Source: REEB95 sp035648735 (GTDB lineage Bacteria; Pseudomonadota; Alphaproteobacteria; ATCC43930; CGMCC-115725). From it: a stretch of 28,353 nt of DNA. Where the stretch lies: assembly GCA_035648735.1 (NCBI GenBank), contig DASRKX010000098.1:1-28353 (forward strand), written 5' to 3'. Below, piece after piece: positions 14,986 through 23,037 of this stretch. The notes beneath the pieces are model-generated. The model was not told where the DNA came from. It ran no database searches and saw nothing but the letters and a program-made list of their open reading frames with translations. How positions within the stretch are numbered: position 1 is the stretch's first letter; each line of letters opens with the position of its first letter. The position numbers and the translations under genes were made by a program.

Positions 14986-15833
14986 GGCCACATCACCTCG
15001 GGCGGCAGCGACATCAGGATCGCCTCGACGTTACCGCCGGTCTTGAGGCCGAACAGCGTGCCGCGATCGTAGAGCAAATTGAACTCGACGTAGCGGCCGC
15101 GCCGGATCAATTGCTGGCGACGCTGCTCCTCGGTCCAGGGCCGGAACATATGGCGGCGCACCAGGCGCGGATAGATTCGGCCGAAGGCCTCGCCGATGGC
15201 GCGGGTGAAGGCGAAGTCGCGCGCCCAGTCGCCGGTGTCGAGATCGTCGAAGAAGATGCCGCCGATGCCGCGCGCCTCGTTGCGATGCGGCAGGCGGAAA
15301 TACTCGTCGCACCATTTCTTGAAGCGCGGGTAATAATCGGGATCGTGCGCGGCGCAAGCCGCTTCAAGCGCCGCGTGGAAATCGCGCGTGTCGGCGGCGT
15401 CGGGCGCCATCGGCGTCAAATCGGTGCCGCCGCCGAACCACGCCTTGGTCGTGCGGATATGCCGCGTATTGAGATGGACGGCCGGCACCAGCGGCGATTT
15501 CAGGTGGGCGACCAGCGACACGCCGCTCGCCCAGAAGCGCGGATCCTCGGCGGCGCCGGGGATGCGGCCGCTGAACTCGGGCGAGAATTCGCCCCATACC
15601 GTCGAGACGTTGACGCCGACCTTCTCGAAGACGCGGCCGCGCATGATCGCGATCGTGCCGCCGCCGCCGCCGTCGCGCTGCCAATCCTTGCGCTCGAAGC
15701 GGCCCGGCTTGCCGTCCTCGGGCCGTGCCGCGGCGTATTCATCCTCGATCGCCTCGAAGATCGTGCAGATGCGGTCGCGCAGCTCGCCGAACCAGCGCGC
15801 GGCCGCGGCTTTCTGCTGCTCGGGATCGGTCAT
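14982..15833 (-). CDS. hemF: oxygen-dependent coproporphyrinogen III oxidase
   Basis: A 283-residue enzyme that oxidatively decarboxylates coproporphyrinogen III to protoporphyrinogen IX in haem synthesis. Family motifs are clear: KVGVNVSTVWGEFSPEF (from 71), WASGVSLVAH, WFGGGTDLTP (132-141), HRNEARGIGGIFFDD (173-187), and GRYVEFNLLYDRGTLFGL near the end. It stops at SLPPEVMWP, about 20-25 residues short of the E. coli protein as I recall it; as far as I know alphaproteobacterial HemF commonly ends this way, so I do not read it as truncation. The start overlaps the trmL stop by 4 nt (ATGA). The gene is next to petABC, so haem supply and a haem-using complex are adjacent. Confidence 0.96.
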   Translation of the reverse strand: MTDPEQQKAAAARWFGELRDRICTIFEAIEDEYAAARPEDGKPGRFERKDWQRDGGGGGTIAIMRGRVFEKVGVNVSTVWGEFSPEFSGRIPGAAEDPRFWASGVSLVAHLKSPLVPAVHLNTRHIRTTKAWFGGGTDLTPMAPDAADTRDFHAALEAACAAHDPDYYPRFKKWCDEYFRLPHRNEARGIGGIFFDDLDTGDWARDFAFTRAIGEAFGRIYPRLVRRHMFRPWTEEQRRQQLIRRGRYVEFNLLYDRGTLFGLKTGGNVEAILMSLPPEVMWP

Positions 15834-16291
15834 GGCGGGGCTTCCGGCAGGAGACCGGTCTGGCGCAGCGCCTCGCCCAGCACGAGCGAAGCGGCAAGCG
15901 CGACGTTGAGCGAGCGCAACCCGTCTCGCATCGGTATCAGCAGGCGTTCGTCCACGCGGTCGAAGACCTCCGGCGGCACGCCCGCGGATTCGCGGCCGAG
16001 GAGCAGCGTATCGTCGCGGGCGAAGACGCAGCGATGATAGGGCAGCCGCGCCTTGGTCGAAAGCAGCAGCAGCCGGCCACTGCGCGGCACCGCGAGGAAC
16101 GCCGCCCAGGAGGCATGGCGGCGAATATCGGCCTGGCCGAGATAATCCATCGCCGCGCGCTTCAAGCGCCGGTCGTCCAGGATGAAGCCGCAGGGCTCGA
16201 TGATGTCGATGGCGATGCCCAGGCAGGCGCCGAGGCGCAGCAGGGCACCGGCGTTTTGCGGGATGTCGGGCTCATAGAGGGCAAGGCGCAT
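15830..16291 (-). CDS. trmL: tRNA (cytidine(34)-2'-O)-methyltransferase
   Basis: A 153-residue SPOUT methyltransferase that 2'-O-methylates the wobble nucleotide of tRNA-Leu isoacceptors with S-adenosylmethionine. It starts MRLALYEPDIPQNAGALLR, and the knot motifs are LLLGRESAGVP (96-106), IPMR (119-122) and SLNVALAAS (127-135). Its length is typical for TrmL. ATG 16291 is used; the longer frame upstream lacks family sequence and enters the divergent control region of petA. It is coupled to hemF by a 4-nt overlap. Confidence 0.94.
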   Translation of the reverse strand: MRLALYEPDIPQNAGALLRLGACLGIAIDIIEPCGFILDDRRLKRAAMDYLGQADIRRHASWAAFLAVPRSGRLLLLSTKARLPYHRCVFARDDTLLLGRESAGVPPEVFDRVDERLLIPMRDGLRSLNVALAASLVLGEALRQTGLLPEAPP

Positions 16292-16450
16292 GGCGCGCAG
16301 CTTGTGGATAGATCGGCGCCGTGGCAAGTCCGGCTCAGCCGCCGAACGCTTGGGTTTGCGGCCGCGATGCGGCAGGATGTCGCATCGAAGATTCCGATCA
16401 ACCGTATAGCTTGCCGCCAAGTTCGTTGCGGCGCGGGGGCGACAGGTAGC
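16292..16450 (+). other. divergent intergenic region trmL / petA
   Basis: A 159-bp region between two divergently transcribed units, expected to carry promoters for both trmL-hemF and petABC. I see TATAGC at 16405-16410 as a possible -10 element on the + strand, but no acceptable -35 at 16-18 bp. A short inverted pair CTTG/CAAG lies nearby (CTTGCCGCCAAG). No operator matching a known regulator is evident. Confidence 0.3.
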
Positions 16451-17104
16451 ATGGTGGATTCGCAGTCACAGACGCTCGGCGCGCATGGCGGCGATCCGAG
16501 CACGCGACGCGATTTTCTCGTCATCGCCAGCAGCGCGCTCGCCGGCATCGGCGCGGCCTGTGCGGTGTGGCCGCTGATCGTCAGCATGAACCCGGCCCGG
16601 GACACCCTCGCCGCCGGCGCGCCGATCGATATCGACATCTCCAGCGTGCAGCCCGGACAGCAGATCGTCGTGCTGTGGCGCTCGCGGCCGATCTTCATCG
16701 TCCACCGAACATCCGACGAGCTGAAAAAGCTCCAGGATTCGGCCGATTTGAGCCTGCTGCGCGACGCCAATTCCGACGTGCTGCAGCAGCCCGACTACGC
16801 CAAGAACTGGCACCGCTCGGTCAAGCCGGAATTGCTGGTGCTGGTCGGCATCTGCACCCATCTCGGCTGTATCCCGAATTTCGTTCCGGCGCCCGGCGGC
16901 GGCCTCGGTCCGGCTTGGCCGGGCGGCTATTTCTGCCCGTGCCACGGCTCGCGCTACGACCTCGCCGGCCGCGTCTTCACCGGCGTGCCGGCGCCCTTCA
17001 ATCTGCCGGTGCCGCCCCATCGCTTCGTCAGCGACACGGTCGTTCGAATCGGCGAAAATCCGCCCGACTCGAATTTCGATTTCGGCTCGATCGAGCAGAT
17101 CTAG
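16451..17104 (+). CDS. petA: ubiquinol-cytochrome c reductase, Rieske iron-sulfur subunit
   Basis: A 217-residue Rieske protein of the cytochrome bc1 complex, which passes electrons from ubiquinol to cytochrome c1. The N-terminus has a Tat-type signal anchor (STRRDFLVIASSALAGIGAA, an RR-x-F-L pattern) that stays as the TM anchor. The [2Fe-2S] ligands are in CTHLGC (Cys135, His137; Cys140 for the disulfide) and CPCHGS (Cys162, Cys164 for the disulfide, His165). The start at ATG 16451 gives the normal length; the longer frame upstream is noncoding. It is the first gene of petABC, 12 bp before petB. Confidence 0.97.
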   Translation: MVDSQSQTLGAHGGDPSTRRDFLVIASSALAGIGAACAVWPLIVSMNPARDTLAAGAPIDIDISSVQPGQQIVVLWRSRPIFIVHRTSDELKKLQDSADLSLLRDANSDVLQQPDYAKNWHRSVKPELLVLVGICTHLGCIPNFVPAPGGGLGPAWPGGYFCPCHGSRYDLAGRVFTGVPAPFNLPVPPHRFVSDTVVRIGENPPDSNFDFGSIEQI

Positions 17105-17116
17105 GACAGCGCGATC

Positions 17117-18355
17117 ATGGCTCGCCCGCAGAACAAGCTCGTGCGCTGGATCGATCACCGGTTGCCGGTCTTCACCTTTCTCGAGCACGAGCTCAACGAA
17201 TACCCGACGCCGAAGAATTTGAACTACTGGTGGAACTTCGGCTCGCTCGCCGGGATCGTGCTGATCATCATGATCGTCACCGGCATCTTCCTCGCCATGC
17301 AGTACACGCCGCATGTCGACTACGCCTTCAATTCCGTCGAGCGCATCATGCGCGACGTGAATTACGGCTGGCTGATGCGCTACATCCACATGAACGGCGC
17401 GTCGTTCTTCTTCATCATCACCTACATCCATATCTTCCGCGGGCTCTATTACGGCTCCTACAAGGCGCCGCGCGAGCTGCTGTGGATATTGGGCGTGGTG
17501 ATCCTGCTGCTGATGATGGCGACCGCGTTCATGGGCTACGTGCTGCCCTGGGGCCAGATGAGCTTCTGGGGCGCCACCGTCATCACCAACCTGTTCTCGG
17601 CCTTCCCCGGCATCGGCAACGACATCGTCACCTGGCTGTGGGGCGGCTTCGCCGTCGGCAATCCGACGCTGAACCGGTTCTTCTCTCTCCATTACCTGCT
17701 GCCCTTCGTCATCGTCGCCGTGGTGGGATTGCACCTCGTCGCGCTGCATCAGCACGGCTCGAACAACCCGCTCGGCATCGACCGCAAGGGACCGCAGGAT
17801 TCGATCCCGTTCCACCCGTACTACACCTACAAGGACATGTTCGGCCTGTCGGTGTTCCTGGTGGTGTTCGCGCTCATCGTCTTCTTTTGGCCGAACGCCC
17901 TCAGCGATCCGCAGAATTACATTCCGGCCAATCCGATGCAGACGCCGCCCGAGATCGTGCCCGAATGGTACTTCCTGCCGTTCTACGCGATCCTGCGCTC
18001 GATCCCGAGCAAGCTGTTCGGCGTCTGCGCCATGTTCGGCTCGATCCTGGTGCTCTTCATCGTGCCGTGGCTCGACACGTCCAAGGTGCGCAGCGCCTAT
18101 TTCCGCCCGATCTACAAATGGGTGTTCTGGCTGCTGGTGATCGACGCCTTCGTGCTCGGCTGGGTCGGCGCGCATCGTCCGGAAGGCTGGTTCGTCGTCA
18201 TCGGCCGCATCGGCACGCTCTATTACTACGCGCACTTCCTCATCCTGATGCCGTTCATCGGCTGGTTCGAGCGGCCGCTGCCACTGCCGCCGAGCATTTC
18301 CGAGGCGGTGCTGAAGAAACGCGGCCCGGTGCCCCATGCCGGGGCGGCGGAATAA
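17117..18355 (+). CDS. petB: ubiquinol-cytochrome c reductase, cytochrome b subunit
   Basis: A 412-residue membrane haem protein with eight expected TM helices. The bis-histidine ligands of haems bL and bH are visible as two His pairs spaced 14 residues apart: His91/His105 in helix B and His192/His206 in helix D. The Qo-site motif PEWY is at 282-285, and GYVLPWGQMSFWGATVI forms the cd-helix region. It is full length, fitting the unsplit proteobacterial cytochrome b. petC starts one base after its stop. Confidence 0.98.
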   Translation: MARPQNKLVRWIDHRLPVFTFLEHELNEYPTPKNLNYWWNFGSLAGIVLIIMIVTGIFLAMQYTPHVDYAFNSVERIMRDVNYGWLMRYIHMNGASFFFIITYIHIFRGLYYGSYKAPRELLWILGVVILLLMMATAFMGYVLPWGQMSFWGATVITNLFSAFPGIGNDIVTWLWGGFAVGNPTLNRFFSLHYLLPFVIVAVVGLHLVALHQHGSNNPLGIDRKGPQDSIPFHPYYTYKDMFGLSVFLVVFALIVFFWPNALSDPQNYIPANPMQTPPEIVPEWYFLPFYAILRSIPSKLFGVCAMFGSILVLFIVPWLDTSKVRSAYFRPIYKWVFWLLVIDAFVLGWVGAHRPEGWFVVIGRIGTLYYYAHFLILMPFIGWFERPLPLPPSISEAVLKKRGPVPHAGAAE

Positions 18356-18356
18356 C

Positions 18357-19130
18357 ATGCGCCCCATCCTGTCTCGCCTTGCCCTCGCCGGCATCGCCCT
18401 CATCGCCGCCGGCGCCGCCCATGCCCAGAGCGAGGCGATCCCGCCGCTGCCCGCGGTGAAGTGGTCCTTCGACGGCCCCTTCGGCACCTTCGACCGAGCG
18501 GCGCTGCAGCGCGGCTTCCAGGTCTACAGCCAGGTCTGCTCGAACTGCCATTCGATGAACCTGCTCGCCTATGGCGATCTCGCCGGCCCGGGCGCGCTCG
18601 GCTATACCGAGGAGCAGGTCAAGGCGATCGCCGCCGAGAAGCAGGTCAACGATGTCGACGACAACGGCCAGCCGGCGCAGCGCCCGGCGCGGCCGTCGGA
18701 CCATTTCGTCGCGCCCTTCGCGAACGAGAAGGCGGCGCGGGCGGCCAATAACGGCGCGCTGCCGCCCGACCTCTCGGTCATCATCAAGGCGCGCGAGGGC
18801 GGCGCCGATTACGTCCATGCCATCCTCACCGGCTTCCGCGAAGCGCCGGCGGATTTCCCGATGGCCGACGGGATGAATTACAACCTCTATTTCCCCGGCC
18901 ATCAGATCGCCATGCCGCCGCCGCTGCAGGATGACAGCGTCGCCTATGCCGACGGCACCAAGGCGACGCTCGACCAGGAGGCGCGGGACGTCGCCACCTT
19001 CCTGACTTGGGCGTCGGAGCCGACGATGGAGGAGCGCAAGCGCACCGGCGTGAAGGTGATCCTCTTCCTGCTGGCGCTGACCGGCGTGCTCTATGGCGCC
19101 AAGCGCCGCATCTGGGCCAGCCTGCACTGA
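18357..19130 (+). CDS. petC: ubiquinol-cytochrome c reductase, cytochrome c1 subunit
   Basis: A 257-residue c-type cytochrome. It has a cleavable Sec signal (ALAGIALIAAGAAHA, cut near residue 23), the haem-binding CSNCHS (Cys61, Cys64, His65), the likely sixth ligand Met186 in GHQIAMPPPL, and a C-terminal membrane anchor (VKVILFLLALTGVLYGAKRR). ATG 18357 is preferred because it begins the signal peptide directly after petB; an in-frame ATG at 18336 lies inside petB. It is a separate cytochrome c1, not fused to cytochrome b as in some Hyphomicrobiales (for example Bradyrhizobium fbcH), which helps narrow the lineage. Confidence 0.97.
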   Translation: MRPILSRLALAGIALIAAGAAHAQSEAIPPLPAVKWSFDGPFGTFDRAALQRGFQVYSQVCSNCHSMNLLAYGDLAGPGALGYTEEQVKAIAAEKQVNDVDDNGQPAQRPARPSDHFVAPFANEKAARAANNGALPPDLSVIIKAREGGADYVHAILTGFREAPADFPMADGMNYNLYFPGHQIAMPPPLQDDSVAYADGTKATLDQEARDVATFLTWASEPTMEERKRTGVKVILFLLALTGVLYGAKRRIWASLH

Positions 19131-19188
19131 GCGGGCCGAACTGATTCCTGTTGCCGCTGGGTTGCGGCGCTGAAACACTGCCGCCCGC

Positions 19189-20067
19189 ATGGTCGAGCGC
19201 GTCATCGGCATCATCGGCGGCAGCGGCCTCTACCAGATGGAGGGGCTGACCGGCCTCGAATGGCGGAAAATCGAATCGCCCTTCGGCCCGCCCTCCGACG
19301 CGCTGTGCTGCGGCCGGCTCGGCGGCGTCAAGGTCGTCTTCCTGCCGCGCCACGGTCGCGGCCACAAGCTGCCGCCCGGCGAGATCGATTACCGCGCCAA
19401 TATCGACGCGCTGAAGCGCGCTGGCGTCACCGACATCATTTCGCTCTCCGCCGTCGGCTCGTTCCGCGAGGCGCTGCCGCCCGGCACCTTCGTCCTGGTC
19501 GATCAATTCATCGACCGCACCTTCGCGCGCAAGAAAAGCTTCTTCGGCGCCGGCTGCGTCGCGCATGTCTCGATGGCGCATCCGGTGTGCTCCCGATTGG
19601 GCTCGCATCTGGCCGAGGCGGGGAAGGGCGGCGGCATCGCCCTGACGAAAGGAGGCACCTATCTCGTCATGGAAGGCCCGCAATTCTCGACCCTGGCCGA
19701 AAGCAATCTCTACCGCCAGTGGAGCTGCGACGTCATCGGCATGACCAACATGCCGGAGGCCAAGCTCGCCCGCGAGGCGGAGATTTGCTACGCGACAATC
19801 GCGATGGTGACCGATTTCGATTGCTGGCATCCGGACCACGACCACGTCACCGTCGAGATGATTATCGCCACGCTGCTCGCCAATGCCGACCGGGCGAAGG
19901 ATCTCGTCAGGGCAGCGGTGCCGCTGATCGCGCAGGACCGCAATCCTTGCAAGCAGGGCTGCGACCATGCGCTCGACCACGCGCTGATCACCGCGCCCGA
20001 TGCGCGCGATCCGGCCGTGATGAAAAAGCTCGATGCGGTCGCCGGCCGCGCGCTCAAGGCGAAATAG
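19189..20067 (+). CDS. mtnP: S-methyl-5'-thioadenosine phosphorylase
   Basis: A 292-residue PNP/MTAP-family phosphorylase that splits methylthioadenosine into adenine and methylthioribose-1-phosphate. It shows GIIGGSGLY (7-15), the phosphate-binding RHGRGH (54-59), LSAVGSFRE (86-94), VMEGPQFST (160-168), and TNMPEAKLAREAEICYATIA leading to DFDCW, the MTAP-type C-terminal region. It starts 58 bp after petC, and I see no convincing promoter in that gap, so partial read-through from petABC is possible. mtnA follows after 4 bp, so the product passes to its neighbour. Confidence 0.94.
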   Translation: MVERVIGIIGGSGLYQMEGLTGLEWRKIESPFGPPSDALCCGRLGGVKVVFLPRHGRGHKLPPGEIDYRANIDALKRAGVTDIISLSAVGSFREALPPGTFVLVDQFIDRTFARKKSFFGAGCVAHVSMAHPVCSRLGSHLAEAGKGGGIALTKGGTYLVMEGPQFSTLAESNLYRQWSCDVIGMTNMPEAKLAREAEICYATIAMVTDFDCWHPDHDHVTVEMIIATLLANADRAKDLVRAAVPLIAQDRNPCKQGCDHALDHALITAPDARDPAVMKKLDAVAGRALKAK

Positions 20068-20071
20068 CCGG

Positions 20072-21163
20072 ATGAAAGTCGCGGGCCAGGCGATGCGCAC
20101 CATCTGGGTCGAGCCGGATGGCGCCGGCATCGGCATCATCGATCAGACGCAGCTGCCCTTCGCTCTGGTCAAGCGCCGGCTCATTACGCTGGAGGAAGCG
20201 GCGCAGGCGATCCGCGCCATGCTGGTGCGCGGCGCGCCGCTCATCGGCGTCACCGCCGCCTACGGCATGGCGCTGGCGATGCGCGCCGATCCGACCGATG
20301 CCGCGATCGACCGCGCGGCCGCGACGCTGCTGGCGACACGGCCGACGGCGGTCAATCTGCGCTGGGCGGTCGAGGATTTGCGGAGCCTGCTGCATCAGAC
20401 GCCGGCGGCGCGGCGCGCCGAGGCGGCCTACCGCCGCGCCGGCGAGATCGCCGAGGCGGACGTCGCCATCAACCGCGCCATCGCCGGGCATGGCCTGCCC
20501 CTGATCGAGCATGCCTGGGAGAAAAAGGGCAAAAAACCCGCCGTGGACATCCTCACCCATTGCAATGCCGGCTGGCTCGCCGCGGTCGATTGGGGCACGG
20601 CGCTGGCGCCGATCTATCTGGCGCATGACCGGGGCATCCCGCTCCATGTCTGGGTCGACGAGACCCGCCCGCGCAACCAGGGCGCCAGCCTCACCGCCTG
20701 GGAGCTGGGCCAGCACGGGGTCAGGCATACGGTGATCGCCGACAATGCCGGCGGCCATCTCATGCAGAAGGGCCGCGTCGATCTCTGCCTCGTCGGCACC
20801 GACCGCACGGCGGCGAGCGGCGACGTCGCCAACAAGATCGGAACCTATCTCAAGGCGCTCGCCGCGCACGACAACGGCGTGCCGTTCTACGTGGCGCTGC
20901 CCTCGCCGACGATCGACTGGAGCCTCGCGGACGGCGCCGGCATCCCGATCGAGGAGCGCGACGCTTCCGAGGTGGCGGAAATCGCCGGAAGGCTGCCGAG
21001 CGGCGAGGTCGCGCGCGTGCGAATCATTCCCGAGGGCAGCGCCGCCGCCAATTACGCCTTCGACGTGACGCCGGCCAAATACGTGACCGGCCTCGTCACC
21101 GAGCGCGGCGTCTGCGCCGCCTCGCGCGCGGGCCTGCTGTCGCTGTTTCCGGAGCGGCGCTAG
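20072..21163 (+). CDS. mtnA: S-methyl-5-thioribose-1-phosphate isomerase
   Basis: A 363-residue aldose-ketose isomerase turning methylthioribose-1-phosphate into methylthioribulose-1-phosphate. It shows RGAPLIGVTAAYG, the catalytic Cys164 in LTHCNAG, ETRPRNQGASLTAWEL, Asp244 in GTDRTAASGDVANKIGT, and a late PAKYVTGLVTERG. The start is ATG 20072, 4 nt after mtnP; ATG 20093 (MRTIWVEPDG) is an alternative seven codons in, and the family usually begins close to that motif. The later salvage genes mtnB, mtnC and mtnD are not adjacent. Confidence 0.95.
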   Translation: MKVAGQAMRTIWVEPDGAGIGIIDQTQLPFALVKRRLITLEEAAQAIRAMLVRGAPLIGVTAAYGMALAMRADPTDAAIDRAAATLLATRPTAVNLRWAVEDLRSLLHQTPAARRAEAAYRRAGEIAEADVAINRAIAGHGLPLIEHAWEKKGKKPAVDILTHCNAGWLAAVDWGTALAPIYLAHDRGIPLHVWVDETRPRNQGASLTAWELGQHGVRHTVIADNAGGHLMQKGRVDLCLVGTDRTAASGDVANKIGTYLKALAAHDNGVPFYVALPSPTIDWSLADGAGIPIEERDASEVAEIAGRLPSGEVARVRIIPEGSAAANYAFDVTPAKYVTGLVTERGVCAASRAGLLSLFPERR

Positions 21164-21166
21164 ACC

Positions 21167-21835
21167 TCAGCCGATATGCTGGTGGAGGAACGCCGTGGTG
21201 CGGTCGAGCGCCAGTTCATGCGCCGCCTTGTCGAAGGCGCCGCGCTCGTCGCAGGAGAAGCCGTGCCCGGCGCTGTAGACGTAGATCGGCAGCTCGGGCC
21301 GCGCCTGCTTCACCTTTTCGACGTCGCTCAGCGGGATGGATTGGTCCTTGTCGCCGAAATGCAGGATGACCGGGATCTTCGGCTTCTCGCCGGCATGCGC
21401 CGCGATCGTGCCGCCGTAATAGCCGACGGCGGCCGTGGCGCCGGTCAGCTGCGTCGCCGCGAGGAAGGCGAGCGAGCCGCCCCAGCAATAGCCGACCACC
21501 GCCACCTTGCCGTATTGCTTGGCTTGGTCGATCGCCGCCTGGACGTCGGCGAGCGTGCCGTCCTCCGGCACCTTGCCGCGAATCTCGCGGCCTTCCGCGA
21601 CGCTCTTCGGGTCATAGCCGAGCTCGATGTCCTTGCGGACACGGTCGAACAGCGCCGGCGCCACCGCGGCATAGCCCATCGCGGCGAAGCGGTCGGAGAC
21701 CCCGCGGATGTGGTGATTGACGCCGAAGATTTCCTGCAGGACGACGACCGCGCCCTTCGGCTTGCCCGCGGGCAGCGCCACATAGGCGTCGAGCTTGTGG
21801 CCGTCCTTGGCGTTGAGGGTGACCGTCTGTCCCAT
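21167..21835 (-). CDS. dienelactone hydrolase family protein
   Basis: A 222-residue alpha/beta hydrolase. It has the dienelactone-hydrolase catalytic set: Glu35 in LQEIFGV, the nucleophile Cys117 in GYCWGG, Asp164 in GDKDQSIP and His191 in YSAGHGF. Length and motif order match the DLH family, which hydrolyses carboxymethylenebutenolide-type lactones, though many members act on other esters. There is no chloroaromatic pathway here, so the substrate is open. It converges on mtnA with 3 bp between stops, and stands alone on the minus strand with GGGGA about 8 nt before its ATG. Confidence 0.92.
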   Translation of the reverse strand: MGQTVTLNAKDGHKLDAYVALPAGKPKGAVVVLQEIFGVNHHIRGVSDRFAAMGYAAVAPALFDRVRKDIELGYDPKSVAEGREIRGKVPEDGTLADVQAAIDQAKQYGKVAVVGYCWGGSLAFLAATQLTGATAAVGYYGGTIAAHAGEKPKIPVILHFGDKDQSIPLSDVEKVKQARPELPIYVYSAGHGFSCDERGAFDKAAHELALDRTTAFLHQHIG

Positions 21836-21931
21836 GATGCATCCCCGTTTCTGATTGGCGGCGGATCATAAGGAAAGCGCCGCCGTACCGCTAGGCCCCG
21901 CGACGGGAGAAGAATGCCGAAAAATGCAGCA

Positions 21932-23032
21932 TCAGACGTTGAAGCGGACGTGCAGCGTGTCGCCGTCGGCGATCCCGTAATCGGCGCCCTCGACCCGCAT
22001 CCGCCCCGCATCCTTCGCCCCCTGCTCGCCGCCGCAGGCGACGAAATCGGCGTAGGAAATCACCTCGGCGCGGATGAAGCCCTTCTCAAAATCGCTGTGG
22101 ATCACGCCGGCCGCCTCGGGCGCCTTGGCGCCCTGGCGCACGGTCCAGGCATGCGCCTCCTTGGGGCCCACGGTGAAGAAGGTGACGAGGTCGAGCAGCC
22201 GATAGCCGGCGCGGATGATGCGCGCGAGGCCGGTCTCGCCCAGGCCCAGGCTTTGCAGGAATTCGCGCCGTTCGGCCTCCGAGGGGAGCTGCGCCACCTC
22301 GGCCTCGATCGCGGCCGAGATCACCACCGCCTCGGCGCCCTGCTTTTTCGCATAATCGGCGGCGCGCGCCGAATGGGCGTTACCGGCGGCGGCGGCGCTC
22401 TCCTCGACGTTGCAGACATAGAGCACCGGCTTCGCGGTCAGCAATTGCAGGCTTTTCAGCACCGGGCGCAGCTCGGGCGCGAGGGTCACGCCGCGCGCCG
22501 GCTTGCCGGATTTGAGCGCCGCCAGCACCGGCTCGATCACCGCGAGCTCGGTCTTGCCCTCCTTCTCGCCGCCGCGCGCCTTTTTCTCCGCGCCGATGCG
22601 CCGTTTCTCGAGGCTGTCGAGATCGGCGAGCATCAGCTCGGTCTCGATGGTCTCGGCGTCGCGGATCGGATCGATCGAGCCTTCGACATGGGTGACGTTG
22701 CCGTCCTCGAAGCAGCGCAGCACCTGCGCCACCGCGTCGACCGCGCGGATATGAGACAGGAACTGGTTGCCGAGGCCCTCGCCCTGGGAGGCGCCGCGCA
22801 CCAGCCCGGCGATGTCGACGAATTCGAGCTGGGTCGGCACCAGCTTGGCCGATTTCGCGATCGCGGCGAGCCGGTCGAGCCGCTCGTCCGGCACCGCGAC
22901 GCGCCCGACATTGGGCTCGATGGTGCAGAAGGGGTAGTTCGCCGCCTCCGCCGCCTGCGTCGCGGTCAGCGCGTTGAACAGGGTGGACTTGCCGACATTG
23001 GGCAGTCCGACGATGCCGCAATTGAAACCCAT
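21932..23032 (-). CDS. ychF: redox-regulated ATPase YchF (OLA1 family)
   Basis: A 366-residue Obg-related P-loop ATPase that binds ribosomes. Walker A is GLPNVGKS (9-16), switch II DIAGLVRGASQGEGLGNQFL (from Asp73), and the specificity motif is NVEE (in VCNVEE) instead of NKxD, which explains the ATP preference of the family. The C-terminal TGS domain ends in DYGIADGDTLHVRFNV. ATG 23032 lies 5 bp after the pth stop; upstream in-frame residues belong to the pth region and are not family sequence. It is the last gene of prs-rplY-pth-ychF. Confidence 0.97.
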   Translation of the reverse strand: MGFNCGIVGLPNVGKSTLFNALTATQAAEAANYPFCTIEPNVGRVAVPDERLDRLAAIAKSAKLVPTQLEFVDIAGLVRGASQGEGLGNQFLSHIRAVDAVAQVLRCFEDGNVTHVEGSIDPIRDAETIETELMLADLDSLEKRRIGAEKKARGGEKEGKTELAVIEPVLAALKSGKPARGVTLAPELRPVLKSLQLLTAKPVLYVCNVEESAAAAGNAHSARAADYAKKQGAEAVVISAAIEAEVAQLPSEAERREFLQSLGLGETGLARIIRAGYRLLDLVTFFTVGPKEAHAWTVRQGAKAPEAAGVIHSDFEKGFIRAEVISYADFVACGGEQGAKDAGRMRVEGADYGIADGDTLHVRFNV

Positions 23033-23037
23033 GATTT

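Noticed and set aside
14982..15008. HemF C-terminal truncation
   Set aside because: The protein ends earlier than the E. coli enzyme, but as far as I know an end of the PPxxxWP type is common in alphaproteobacterial HemF and all core motifs are intact.
13815..16037. 740-codon + strand open frame
   Set aside because: It runs across the MFS gene in another frame and then antisense to hemF and trmL. The translation is Arg/Ala/Gly-rich with no domain, typical of GC-rich shadow frames.
16466..18487. 673-codon minus-strand frame opposite petA and petB
   Set aside because: It is antisense to two unmistakable bc1 genes; its His/Asp/Glu-rich composition is what the complement of these genes gives.
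19131..19188. Promoter or terminator between petC and mtnP
   Set aside because: TTGCCG with AACACT at 17 bp matches the -10 consensus in only three places, and the GCCGC/GCGGC hairpin is 5 bp with no T-run.
21857..21884. GGCGGC/GCCGCC inverted repeat as a terminator after ychF
   Set aside because: The stem is only 6 bp with a 16-nt loop and there is no T-run, so it is not convincing as an intrinsic terminator.
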